NCBI RefSeq assembly: GCF_040545875.1
Contig: NZ_JBEPMR010000023.1
From: Faecalicatena_A orotica
Lineage (GTDB): Bacteria > Bacillota > Clostridia > Lachnospirales > Lachnospiraceae
Length of the DNA: 37,954 nucleotides
Strand: one strand, 5' to 3'
This document shows, in pieces, positions 14,493-21,726 of this stretch. Each line of letters begins with the position of its first letter. Positions within the stretch are counted from its first letter, which is position 1. The notes under the pieces were generated by a model. The model saw only the letters and a list, made by a program, of their open reading frames with translations. It ran no database searches and was not told where the DNA came from. The position numbers and the translations under genes are program-made.

Positions 14493-17306
14493 TTATACAA
14501 TCTCAAACGTTTTAATTTCATTGACTCCGACTTCTGTTTCCCATACATTATCCGTAACCGCACATGTTATTTCAGTTGGCTCCTCATTCATATTGCACTC
14601 TGTCACTCTGCCTGCTTTGAATCCCGGTACATTCAGCCCTATCTGTGTACGGATTACTTTTCCTGTCGGATTGTAAACTCTGAGAATCAGGCTCTCCCGG
14701 TCCTCACTCTTTTTAAACGCGGAAACCTGAAGGTTTTTGCTGTCAATCCGCAGGAATTCCTGCTCCAGAGGCAGACTTCCCCCCTTGCCGCCTATTACCT
14801 GATATATCATGACCGGTGTGTTGATTTTTCTTGCTTCCGCGTATACCTGTGCTTCCTCCCAGCTGCCTTTGTGCGGATAGATTGCATACTCAAACTCCAT
14901 CTTTCTCTGAAGCTGGCTTCCCTTCTTACCTGGGAATTCCCCGACTGCCTCCCACCATGTCACAATCATATTGCCCATAGCCCGGAACAGTGTCATATAC
15001 AGTGTCTGGTCATCTTTCATCTCGTACTCGGTAAAACAGCTGTTGACGATCCCCAGCCCCCTGTGGGGATCACTGACATCTGCAAATATCTGCATTGGCA
15101 GGGTCCGCATCTCCGGATAGAACTCACCGTTCTGGTCTTTCACCGGATGGGCGGGACGCTTATCTACACAGAAATGCCCTGCCGTGTCCACGGTTTCTGC
15201 CTGTATCCCTGTCGGGAATGCAACTCTTAAACGATGATTCTCTACATTATTCTCCACGACTGTCCTAACCTTCAGACTCTTTGCGCCTTTTTCCAGAGTA
15301 ATATAGGATACAATTTCAAATGCCTTCTTTTCTTCACTTCGCTTTCCTTCTCCATACACACCGCATTTGGATTCAAATCCTGCTGCCGGAAGCATCATAC
15401 GGTAACAGATTCCCAGTGTCGCAGATAACGGACCGTTATCTTCACACCATACCTGCGCAGATTCTGTCAGTGTTGTATATATCTGATTGTGGTACGGGGG
15501 GTAATATGCCCAATAGTTGCCCACATCCCCCGCATCTTCAAAATAGTGCAGGTTCTCATACACCTCACCGCCAGCTTTATCCAGCATATTCATTGTACCG
15601 TTAAAGTTCACGGTTACTTTCAGATTCTCATTTTCCAAAATATTATCGGAAACACATATATCGCAGCCTTCTGATTTTCTCATTTCCATCCAGTAATAGT
15701 GTGTTCTTGAGAAGCGGCTCTTTGGTTCCAGAAAAATAGTTTTATATCCCATCGCCGGAATCACTCCGGTCTCCACATAGAATTCATGTCTGTCCGCTGC
15801 GTACGGCCACGGTCTTGCCTCCATGTCATGAACCGGAAAGGACTTCTCATCTCTCATAATTTCCTGAGTCTTCAGCCTGTTTCCATACATATCCTGCGCT
15901 TCCAGACTCCACACAGCATCTTCTCTTGGCGTTGCAGCCATTACTTTGCAGACTTCCTCTATTTCAAATGGGTGGGGATTAAAAACAACCAGTGCCTGCT
16001 TTCCCTCGTGCTCATCTCCAAAGTTCAATTGTCTGATTACACCATATGCGGCATGGTCACACAGCACCTGTCCCATCTCAACTGCCTGATTCAGCCTGTA
16101 TTCCACATCATCTGCCGTCTTATCCTGCGTCACACCGTTGATAGAATCATGAGGATGGGCTTTCAGCATATAGTCCCATGCTTTTCCCAAATATCCGGAC
16201 TCATAACCATTTCCTAGCAGGAAATTAACCGCCATAAACGGTTCTGCTTTACGAATCAGCAGATTCTCTGCCTTTTTATTCAACAGCTTGAGATACATAC
16301 GGGAAGCCAGTGCATTTCCCGAACAATCACAGGACGGCCCGTCCCGCAGCTCCCCAAATACCGTTTTCAGGCTGTCTTTATCAATTATTTCATGCATCTT
16401 TTCCGCATATTCTTCCAACCGTGTATTCATAAATTCTTGTTCCGGGAAGATTTCCTTCAGATCCTGCAGCATATCTGTCAGCTCTGGATGCGGTGTAGAA
16501 AAGTCAGTTCCGTCCAGATAAAGGCGGTTATCTTTCGCCACTGTATCCTCTGTTCCTTTCTCAGTATCCAGAAATCCCTTTTCCAGCCATTCCTTCTCAT
16601 AATTCATCTTGGAAGAAACCATGAAGAAATCCTCATCCGCATGTCCTGCTGCCGCATTGTGCACAGCCATGCCGGAAAGCCTTGGGTGATAGGCAAACTC
16701 TCCGCTCAGACAGTTAATTCCATACTTGCCATATAAATATGTATAAAAATAGAAATTCGCCCTGGCATTGTCTCCAAGCCTGGTTGTAAGCATTCTGGTT
16801 CCATCCGGCCCTTCCCACATGAATTCGCTTTCCGGGGCACGGTCTTTAGATACTTTCTTCGCACAGATGATAAAATCAATTCCAAATTTGTTGTAGATTT
16901 GCGGAAACTGTGCAGTCTGCCCCCACCCAAAAGAGTTATACCCAACCTTCATACATCTGCCATGCTTTTCGGATACGCGAATTCCTTTTAGAAGATTTCT
17001 CACCAGACATTCTCCGTCCAGAGGGTATAAATCCGGCAGCGTATACCACGGTCCCACCGCAATGCGCCCTTCTGCAATATAGCTGTCTACCTTTGCTTTG
17101 TTCTCCGGCTTTACTTCCAGATAATCCTCAATCGGAGCCACCTGCCCGTCCAGGAGGAAACAGTGATAATCCGGATTGGTATCCAGAATTTCCAACAGTT
17201 CCTCCATAAATTCAATCAAAAGCATCCTGTTCTTCCAGATAGGATATCTCCACTCCCTGTCCCAGTGTGTATGTGGGATAATATAATTTATTTTTTTCCC
17301 GCTCAT
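14493..17306 (-). CDS. GH38 alpha-mannosidase-like protein with an altered nucleophile site
   Basis: This 937-residue cytoplasmic protein (no signal peptide) follows the GH38 plan: N-terminal catalytic domain with HTHWD (zinc ligands His14 and Asp16), central helical domain with the zinc histidine motif HPHDS (384-388), LDGTDFSTPHPE near 264-273, and a C-terminal beta-sandwich domain from about residue 430. The family nucleophile and fourth zinc ligand is an Asp in a D-[PS]-F-G motif; here the codon is AAC and the motif reads YNSFGWGQ, with Asn124. The enzyme may therefore be inactive, slow or mechanistically different. It starts 12 bases after the HAD gene behind GAGGAGAG. Homologues act on imported mannosides. 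Confidence 0.88.
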   Translation of the reverse strand: MSGKKINYIIPHTHWDREWRYPIWKNRMLLIEFMEELLEILDTNPDYHCFLLDGQVAPIEDYLEVKPENKAKVDSYIAEGRIAVGPWYTLPDLYPLDGECLVRNLLKGIRVSEKHGRCMKVGYNSFGWGQTAQFPQIYNKFGIDFIICAKKVSKDRAPESEFMWEGPDGTRMLTTRLGDNARANFYFYTYLYGKYGINCLSGEFAYHPRLSGMAVHNAAAGHADEDFFMVSSKMNYEKEWLEKGFLDTEKGTEDTVAKDNRLYLDGTDFSTPHPELTDMLQDLKEIFPEQEFMNTRLEEYAEKMHEIIDKDSLKTVFGELRDGPSCDCSGNALASRMYLKLLNKKAENLLIRKAEPFMAVNFLLGNGYESGYLGKAWDYMLKAHPHDSINGVTQDKTADDVEYRLNQAVEMGQVLCDHAAYGVIRQLNFGDEHEGKQALVVFNPHPFEIEEVCKVMAATPREDAVWSLEAQDMYGNRLKTQEIMRDEKSFPVHDMEARPWPYAADRHEFYVETGVIPAMGYKTIFLEPKSRFSRTHYYWMEMRKSEGCDICVSDNILENENLKVTVNFNGTMNMLDKAGGEVYENLHYFEDAGDVGNYWAYYPPYHNQIYTTLTESAQVWCEDNGPLSATLGICYRMMLPAAGFESKCGVYGEGKRSEEKKAFEIVSYITLEKGAKSLKVRTVVENNVENHRLRVAFPTGIQAETVDTAGHFCVDKRPAHPVKDQNGEFYPEMRTLPMQIFADVSDPHRGLGIVNSCFTEYEMKDDQTLYMTLFRAMGNMIVTWWEAVGEFPGKKGSQLQRKMEFEYAIYPHKGSWEEAQVYAEARKINTPVMIYQVIGGKGGSLPLEQEFLRIDSKNLQVSAFKKSEDRESLILRVYNPTGKVIRTQIGLNVPGFKAGRVTECNMNEEPTEITCAVTDNVWETEVGVNEIKTFEIV

Positions 17307-17318
17307 TTTCTCTCCTCT

Positions 17319-18296
17319 CTACAGCAGTTCTAATATTTCATCAAATGTCTCGCAATATGAATTACACATGCCCAGTGTTCCGCTCTGCTTTATATTGCCT
17401 CCGCCGATTCCTACTGTATAATATCCCGCCAGACGGATTGAACTAACCCCGGCGCCGCTGTCCTCAATTCCAATAACCTGCCCTCTCTGCCCGAACGGGA
17501 TTCCTAAGCCGATATTAGCAGTCTCCGCATAGAGCCACGGATGCGGTTTTGCTTCCAGCTCACCCATCGTTCCGGTCCTGCCTTTTCCCAAGGCCGTTCC
17601 CGCCGTGATGATACTGTCATAGAATTCTTTTGGATCTCCCATCCCCATTGTCTGAAATGCTGATAGAATTTCAGGATATGCCTTTTCATAGAGACCAGAG
17701 GTTACAAGCCCGATTTTCATATTTTTTTCTTTCAGCCTCAGAAGGAATTCCTTTGCTCCCGGTGTAGGAACAAAAGCATTGGGGCGCCCTTTGCCTTCCA
17801 TGATGTTCTTCATCTCTAAATTGGTATGGTAAAAATAAAATTCCCTTGCCTTTTCAATGAGCTTATCGGGACAATATTTATCAATACAGTATTTCAGATG
17901 TTCCGTAACACTATGCCCTGATACAAAAGGAATATCCGAATCTGATAATGAGAACTTGGGATTCTCCAGCAGGCTCTGAACGGTCTTTTCGATAATCCAA
18001 ATCCAGAATTCCTCGCTTTTCACTGTAGTTCCGTCTAAATCCATCAGGACTGCTTTTGTTTTCTCCCTGGCAATCGGGTAAACTGGATAGTATGCACTAT
18101 ATCCAACTGAAGAATTGATATATGCAATTGTCCTGTCTGCGAAACAAATCAGCTCAACCTTTTTATCCCCTGTCCGATAGATTGCATTTACGCCGTCTTT
18201 TCCCGTACAGAACTGCCCGTCACTACACACAAGCTGATTAATAAATCCACTTTTTTCATCCAACTTTCCAAAACCAGGTATCAAATATTCTCCCAT
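17319..18296 (-). CDS. HAD-superfamily hydrolase/phosphomutase with an N-terminal extension
   Basis: This 325-residue protein has a beta-phosphoglucomutase-like HAD domain from about residue 80. It carries motif I MDLDGTT with nucleophile Asp86 and Asp88, motif II VTSG (Thr199-Ser200), motif III Lys250 in AKPHPW, and motif IV IGIEDSGAGV (Glu278, Asp279). The first ~78 residues are extra, lack an HAD motif and look like a small beta-rich domain. Its ATG overlaps the stop of the upstream URO-D-like gene by one base (TAATG), so translation is coupled. It probably dephosphorylates or isomerises a sugar phosphate made in this pathway; the exact substrate is unknown. Confidence 0.88.
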   Translation of the reverse strand: MGEYLIPGFGKLDEKSGFINQLVCSDGQFCTGKDGVNAIYRTGDKKVELICFADRTIAYINSSVGYSAYYPVYPIAREKTKAVLMDLDGTTVKSEEFWIWIIEKTVQSLLENPKFSLSDSDIPFVSGHSVTEHLKYCIDKYCPDKLIEKAREFYFYHTNLEMKNIMEGKGRPNAFVPTPGAKEFLLRLKEKNMKIGLVTSGLYEKAYPEILSAFQTMGMGDPKEFYDSIITAGTALGKGRTGTMGELEAKPHPWLYAETANIGLGIPFGQRGQVIGIEDSGAGVSSIRLAGYYTVGIGGGNIKQSGTLGMCNSYCETFDEILELL

Positions 18297-19345
18297 TATT
18301 TCTCTCCCTTATTTCCATAAAAACAGCCAAGCTCATACATTTTTATAATCCGCTCTGTCGGTATCTCCGGCAGAAATCCCTGAGACGGCCCGAATATGAA
18401 TCCTCCATTGTCAAATAAGGACATTGTATCCTTTATCCTCTCTTCCACCTCTTCATCTGTCCCATCAATCAGGAGGTGCATGGCATCCATTGAACCAGCA
18501 AAGTACAACTGTTTACCAAACTGCCGTTTTATCTCCTTTAATTCCATCCCTGCCGCTGAAACCTGAATCGGATGCAGCCCATCCAGCCCGATTTCAATCA
18601 GGTCCGGAATAATCTTTACAACACTTCCGCAGGAATGCTGCTGCACGACATACCCGTAGCTTTTCGCCAAATCATACAGTTTTTTCAGCCTTGGCTTAAT
18701 AAACCTGCGAAACATATCCGGGCTGTAAAGCAGGCTGTTCTGTGTCCCATAGTCATCACCCATAAAATAAATCTGCATCAGATTACCTGCTTTTTCAAAC
18801 ATTCTTTTGTTACATTCCAGATAAAAATTGACGATTTTATCCAAAAGGGCCTCTACCAGTTCAGGATCATCGTACATTAGCATCATTAGATTCTCCATTC
18901 CTACCAGCATAGAAGCCTGCTCTAAAAAGGGGCTCCACATCCCGCCGAACACGGCATAGTCCTGAAACTGCTCCATTTTCTCAATATATTTATCATAATC
19001 AATCTGGTCCGGATCAGGCCAATGTCTATAATTTTCTATATCTTCTATGCTTTCCAGATGTGACAGCGGATGAGCAGCAGGAATCCCTCCGTAGACAGTC
19101 TTTTCGACTCCCCACATATCGAAAAAGGTTCCTTCCTCATACGCATTTCTGCTAATAAAATCATCCATACATACGCACCATCTACAGTCGATCTGTAATT
19201 TTTTATGCATTTCTTCCTCTGTCAGACATCCCAGTCCTTTGACAAGAGCCTCTGTTACATCTAACGTTGTGCAATCCATAAACATTGGTATCCTGTCTAC
19301 CTTTTGGTGGCGAATCGCTGCCATCACGCGTTCCCTGCTGTTCAT
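18296..19345 (-). CDS. URO-D superfamily protein, not HemE (paralog 2)
   Basis: This 349-residue protein begins MNSRERVMAAIRHQKVDRIP, the standard opening of MtaA/URO-D-like proteins, and contains VVQQHSCGSVVKIIPDLIEIGLDG with an H-x-C pair (His237, Cys239). The third zinc Cys of methylcobamide:CoM methyltransferases is not found: the matching segment reads GFIFGPSQGF. A Cys cluster at residues 54-59 (CRWCVC) is unusual. It lacks the HemE substrate residues. It is coupled to the HAD gene by a one-base overlap, so both act in the same pathway. A methyl-transfer or lyase/decarboxylase-like reaction is possible; the function is not known. Confidence 0.87.
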   Translation of the reverse strand: MNSRERVMAAIRHQKVDRIPMFMDCTTLDVTEALVKGLGCLTEEEMHKKLQIDCRWCVCMDDFISRNAYEEGTFFDMWGVEKTVYGGIPAAHPLSHLESIEDIENYRHWPDPDQIDYDKYIEKMEQFQDYAVFGGMWSPFLEQASMLVGMENLMMLMYDDPELVEALLDKIVNFYLECNKRMFEKAGNLMQIYFMGDDYGTQNSLLYSPDMFRRFIKPRLKKLYDLAKSYGYVVQQHSCGSVVKIIPDLIEIGLDGLHPIQVSAAGMELKEIKRQFGKQLYFAGSMDAMHLLIDGTDEEVEERIKDTMSLFDNGGFIFGPSQGFLPEIPTERIIKMYELGCFYGNKGEK

Positions 19346-19388
19346 ATACCCGCTCCTTTATATTCTAATCAATTGTTTTCTTGATTCT

Positions 19389-19394
19389 ATTATA
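19389..19394 (-). promoter_or_regulatory. Possible -10 element upstream of URO-D paralog 2
   Basis: TATAAT on the - strand lies 43 bases before the start of paralog 2, downstream of the long hairpin at 19473-19539. No convincing -35 is present at the right distance. It may allow separate, activator-dependent expression of the mannosidase section of module A. Confidence 0.3.
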
Positions 19395-19472
19395 ATTTCC
19401 CGTCGTTTTTCTTTGGACTATATATTCTAGCAGATGGTTCAAATATTTTTGTTTTATAGAAAATCTACAAAT

Positions 19473-19539
19473 GCGTATATAGAGAATTAGGGTGTGTCTG
19501 ATAACCTGCCGATTATCAGACACACCCTAATTCATACGC
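19473..19539. repeat. Long perfect inverted repeat/hairpin between URO-D genes
   Basis: A 20-base perfect arm pair (19485-19504 and 19513-19532, loop of 8) extends by one more pair at 19484/19533, and after a bulge by six pairs, GCGTAT at 19473-19478 with ATACGC at 19534-19539. No U-run follows on either strand. It could be a terminator or RNA-stabilising stem behind paralog 3, or a small mobile palindrome. Confidence 0.7.
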
Positions 19540-19604
19540 CCAGATGTCACTTATTACAAACCAGAAGCATCTGGCCGTCTCTATTTTTGATTCCCAATAG
19601 CTTT

Positions 19605-20669
19605 CTACAGGGTATTTGACTTAAAATCCCCCCTGTATTCTCTCACAATTTCAATCATATTCAGGTAACTGTCTGAGGGAACATAAGAAGGAATGGAATT
19701 TCCTGTCCCGAAGGCAAATCCGCCATGATTTTTACTCTTTGCGATGACATCTAAAATGTACTCTTTGAGTTCCGGTTTTGAATAATTACATACTACGTCA
19801 ACATCAGCCCCGCCAAAATTTCCTATTCTGTTCCCGTATTTTTCCACCCAAACCGGAAACGGAGCAATCTGGTCTTCATTAGAATGCTTTGCATCAATCC
19901 CCACCTTCTCTATCAGGTCTTCCATCACATCAAATATTTTCCCGCAGGAGTGAAGGAGAAACGGTTTCTTATAGCTGTGCACCAAGTCTACAATCGGCTT
20001 ATACTGAGGTAATATCAGATTTCTGATATCATCAGTGGACAGCAGGGTACTGCTCTTATATCCCATATCATCCCCAAACCGCAGAACACAGTATATGTCA
20101 CCATATTCTTTCATAAATCTCTTCCAGATTCTTAAATTTGTCTCCCCCACTTTCCGAAACAATTCCTGATATAACTCTTCATCATCTGCGGAGATATAGC
20201 AAAGTCCCTGATAGCCTGTCAGGTCCTGCACACATTCAAATATACCGTTTCCCACGCCGCCGATTGCCTTCATCCCTTCCGGCATCTCATCCCTGAGCGC
20301 CTGAAAGTATTTTCCGTATTCCCGAAAATAGTATTCTTCAATCTCATCCCATGGATATGCCTGAAAGTCATCCTCATTCTGAATGACCGGTATCACCCGG
20401 CTGTCCCCCAATGCGCCTGCGCCGGGCATAATCTTGCCAATGCAGCTTTCAAAGGTTACAACATCATATCCATGCTCCTTGAAAAAATTACAGTAGACCC
20501 GGAAAAATTCATGGATATCTTTTTCATCTCCCTCGAACAGGGACAGCATATCCACCCCTGTAATTTCTCCAATCTTATCAGGGGCTACATTATGTTCATA
20601 TAATGGCAGTCTTTCCGCTTCTTTATTCCACGCACAATTTACAATATTTCTGTAATCTGGTTCAAACAT
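19605..20669 (-). CDS. URO-D superfamily protein, not HemE (paralog 3)
   Basis: This 354-residue protein is the first gene of module A. It contains FLLHSCGKIFDVMEDLIEKVGIDA with an H-x-C pair (His240, Cys242), and a C-terminal GGFAFGTGNSIPSYVP segment that lacks the third Cys of MtaA-type zinc sites. Another Cys-containing stretch, FESCIGKIMPGAGALGD, lies near residue 75. The ATG at 20669 has GAGGAGG upstream; the frame extends to 20720 into the promoter and is not used. It is separated from paralog 2 by 259 bases with a long hairpin, and is divergent from an AraC regulator that probably controls it. Reaction unknown. Confidence 0.86.
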   Translation of the reverse strand: MFEPDYRNIVNCAWNKEAERLPLYEHNVAPDKIGEITGVDMLSLFEGDEKDIHEFFRVYCNFFKEHGYDVVTFESCIGKIMPGAGALGDSRVIPVIQNEDDFQAYPWDEIEEYYFREYGKYFQALRDEMPEGMKAIGGVGNGIFECVQDLTGYQGLCYISADDEELYQELFRKVGETNLRIWKRFMKEYGDIYCVLRFGDDMGYKSSTLLSTDDIRNLILPQYKPIVDLVHSYKKPFLLHSCGKIFDVMEDLIEKVGIDAKHSNEDQIAPFPVWVEKYGNRIGNFGGADVDVVCNYSKPELKEYILDVIAKSKNHGGFAFGTGNSIPSYVPSDSYLNMIEIVREYRGDFKSNTL

Positions 20670-20701
20670 TCTTAGTCCTCCTCTTAATGACCTTATAATT
20701 A

Positions 20702-20730
20702 TTGACTTCTTGTAATTCATATTATATAAT
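20702..20730 (+). promoter_or_regulatory. Divergent promoter region: AraC gene promoter with a palindromic -10
   Basis: TTGACT (20702-20707) is followed after 17 bases by TATAAT (20725-20730), a strong promoter for the regulator at 20805. The -10 is part of the palindrome ATTATATAAT (20721-20730), which also reads TATAAT on the - strand toward URO-D paralog 3. The - strand lacks a good -35, as expected for an AraC-activated promoter. Confidence 0.6.
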
Positions 20731-20804
20731 TTCTAAAATTGTACTGCCACCAATTCCATACAGCGTACAAATTTAAATATATATATTTCACAAGGAGGAT
20801 TTTC

Positions 20805-21725
20805 ATGGGCACTTTCCCTATTTGGCATGATGACTATCTCTTTACAAAAGGCAGAATTGTACTTACTGAAGAACAGCTTCATATCCCCGGCATACGTGTC
20901 TTCGGACACCATGCACTGTACAACGCGATACCTTCACTCAACTGGCATTGTCATGATAATGCCTTTGAATTTTCGATGCCCGGACAGGGTACTTTTACTT
21001 TTTCTACCTTGGAAAAGGACTATCCATTCTCAGGCGGGGAAGTATTCCTCTCCCATCCTGACGAAGTACATGGTACGAACCAGGTTCCCGTGACGACCGG
21101 TGAACTATACTGGTTTCAGCTTGATATCAGTGATGAGAATCATTTTTTATTTTTAAATCCTGAAGCTGCACGTGAACTCATCCTGAAACTATATTCTATT
21201 CCACGGCATGTAATCCGGACCGAAATCAAAAAAACCCTTCCTATCATAGAAACGGCTTTTAAACTTGCATTAGGAGGGACCGAGATACAAATGACCAGCT
21301 CACTTTTGCAGCTATTTTTACAACTGATCGTCATGTATTCCAAAAAGGAACTGTCCCAGATTTCCCCGGATATCAAAACAGTTCTGGAGTTTATCGATAA
21401 TAATATTACTTCAGACTTGTCTCTGGATTCTCTGGCAGCGCTGGCGAACTTGTCCTGCTCGCAGTTTAAGCAAAAGTTCAAGAAACAGCTGGGCATTGCT
21501 CCCAGACATTTTATTAATCAACAGAAAATAGAATATGCAAAAACGCTTTTAATGGAAGGAAAAACGGTTACAGAAACTGCAATGCTGTTAAACTTTACAA
21601 CCAGCAGTTATTTTTCAACCGTTTTTAAGAAATATACTTTATATACACCTAATGAATATCAGAAAAAGCAACCCGAAAAAAGCCGGGTGGGGAATCCCCC
21701 ACCTCAGCACTTCAACATTTCCTAG
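20805..21725 (+). CDS. AraC-family transcriptional regulator with cupin sensor domain
   Basis: This 306-residue regulator has an N-terminal cupin-like sugar-sensing domain (LNWHCHDNAFEFSMPGQG... GGEVFLSHPDEVHG) and a C-terminal double helix-turn-helix (SLDSLAALANLSCSQFKQKFKKQLGIAPRHF, then LNFTTSSYFSTVFKKYTLYTPNEYQ). The ATG at 20805 has AGGAGG seven bases upstream; an upstream ATG at 20739 lies at the expected transcription start. It is transcribed divergently from module A, and most likely activates paralog 3 and the following genes in response to an intracellular sugar. Its last ~20 codons are encoded by the terminator hairpin of the convergent gene. Confidence 0.92.
   Translation: MGTFPIWHDDYLFTKGRIVLTEEQLHIPGIRVFGHHALYNAIPSLNWHCHDNAFEFSMPGQGTFTFSTLEKDYPFSGGEVFLSHPDEVHGTNQVPVTTGELYWFQLDISDENHFLFLNPEAARELILKLYSIPRHVIRTEIKKTLPIIETAFKLALGGTEIQMTSSLLQLFLQLIVMYSKKELSQISPDIKTVLEFIDNNITSDLSLDSLAALANLSCSQFKQKFKKQLGIAPRHFINQQKIEYAKTLLMEGKTVTETAMLLNFTTSSYFSTVFKKYTLYTPNEYQKKQPEKSRVGNPPPQHFNIS
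21678..21708 (-). terminator. Rho-independent terminator of module B inside the araC-like 3' end
   Basis: A GC-rich stem, GGTGGGG at 21686-21692 with CCCCACC at 21697-21703, is followed on the - strand by a run of six T. It lies 20 bases or so after the stop of URO-D paralog 4 and ends module B transcription while overlapping the convergent regulator's coding sequence. Confidence 0.75.
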
Positions 21726-21726
21726 A

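Noticed and set aside
14307..15230. A 307-codon + strand open frame opposite the isomerase and GH38 genes
   Set aside because: The translation is Cys/His-rich without recognisable domains and mirrors two strongly supported - strand genes; there is no ribosome-binding site. It is an antisense shadow.
14493..17306. Calling the GH38 gene mngB (mannosylglycerate hydrolase)
   Set aside because: There is no PTS transporter partner, and the nucleophile site is altered; the specific substrate cannot be claimed.
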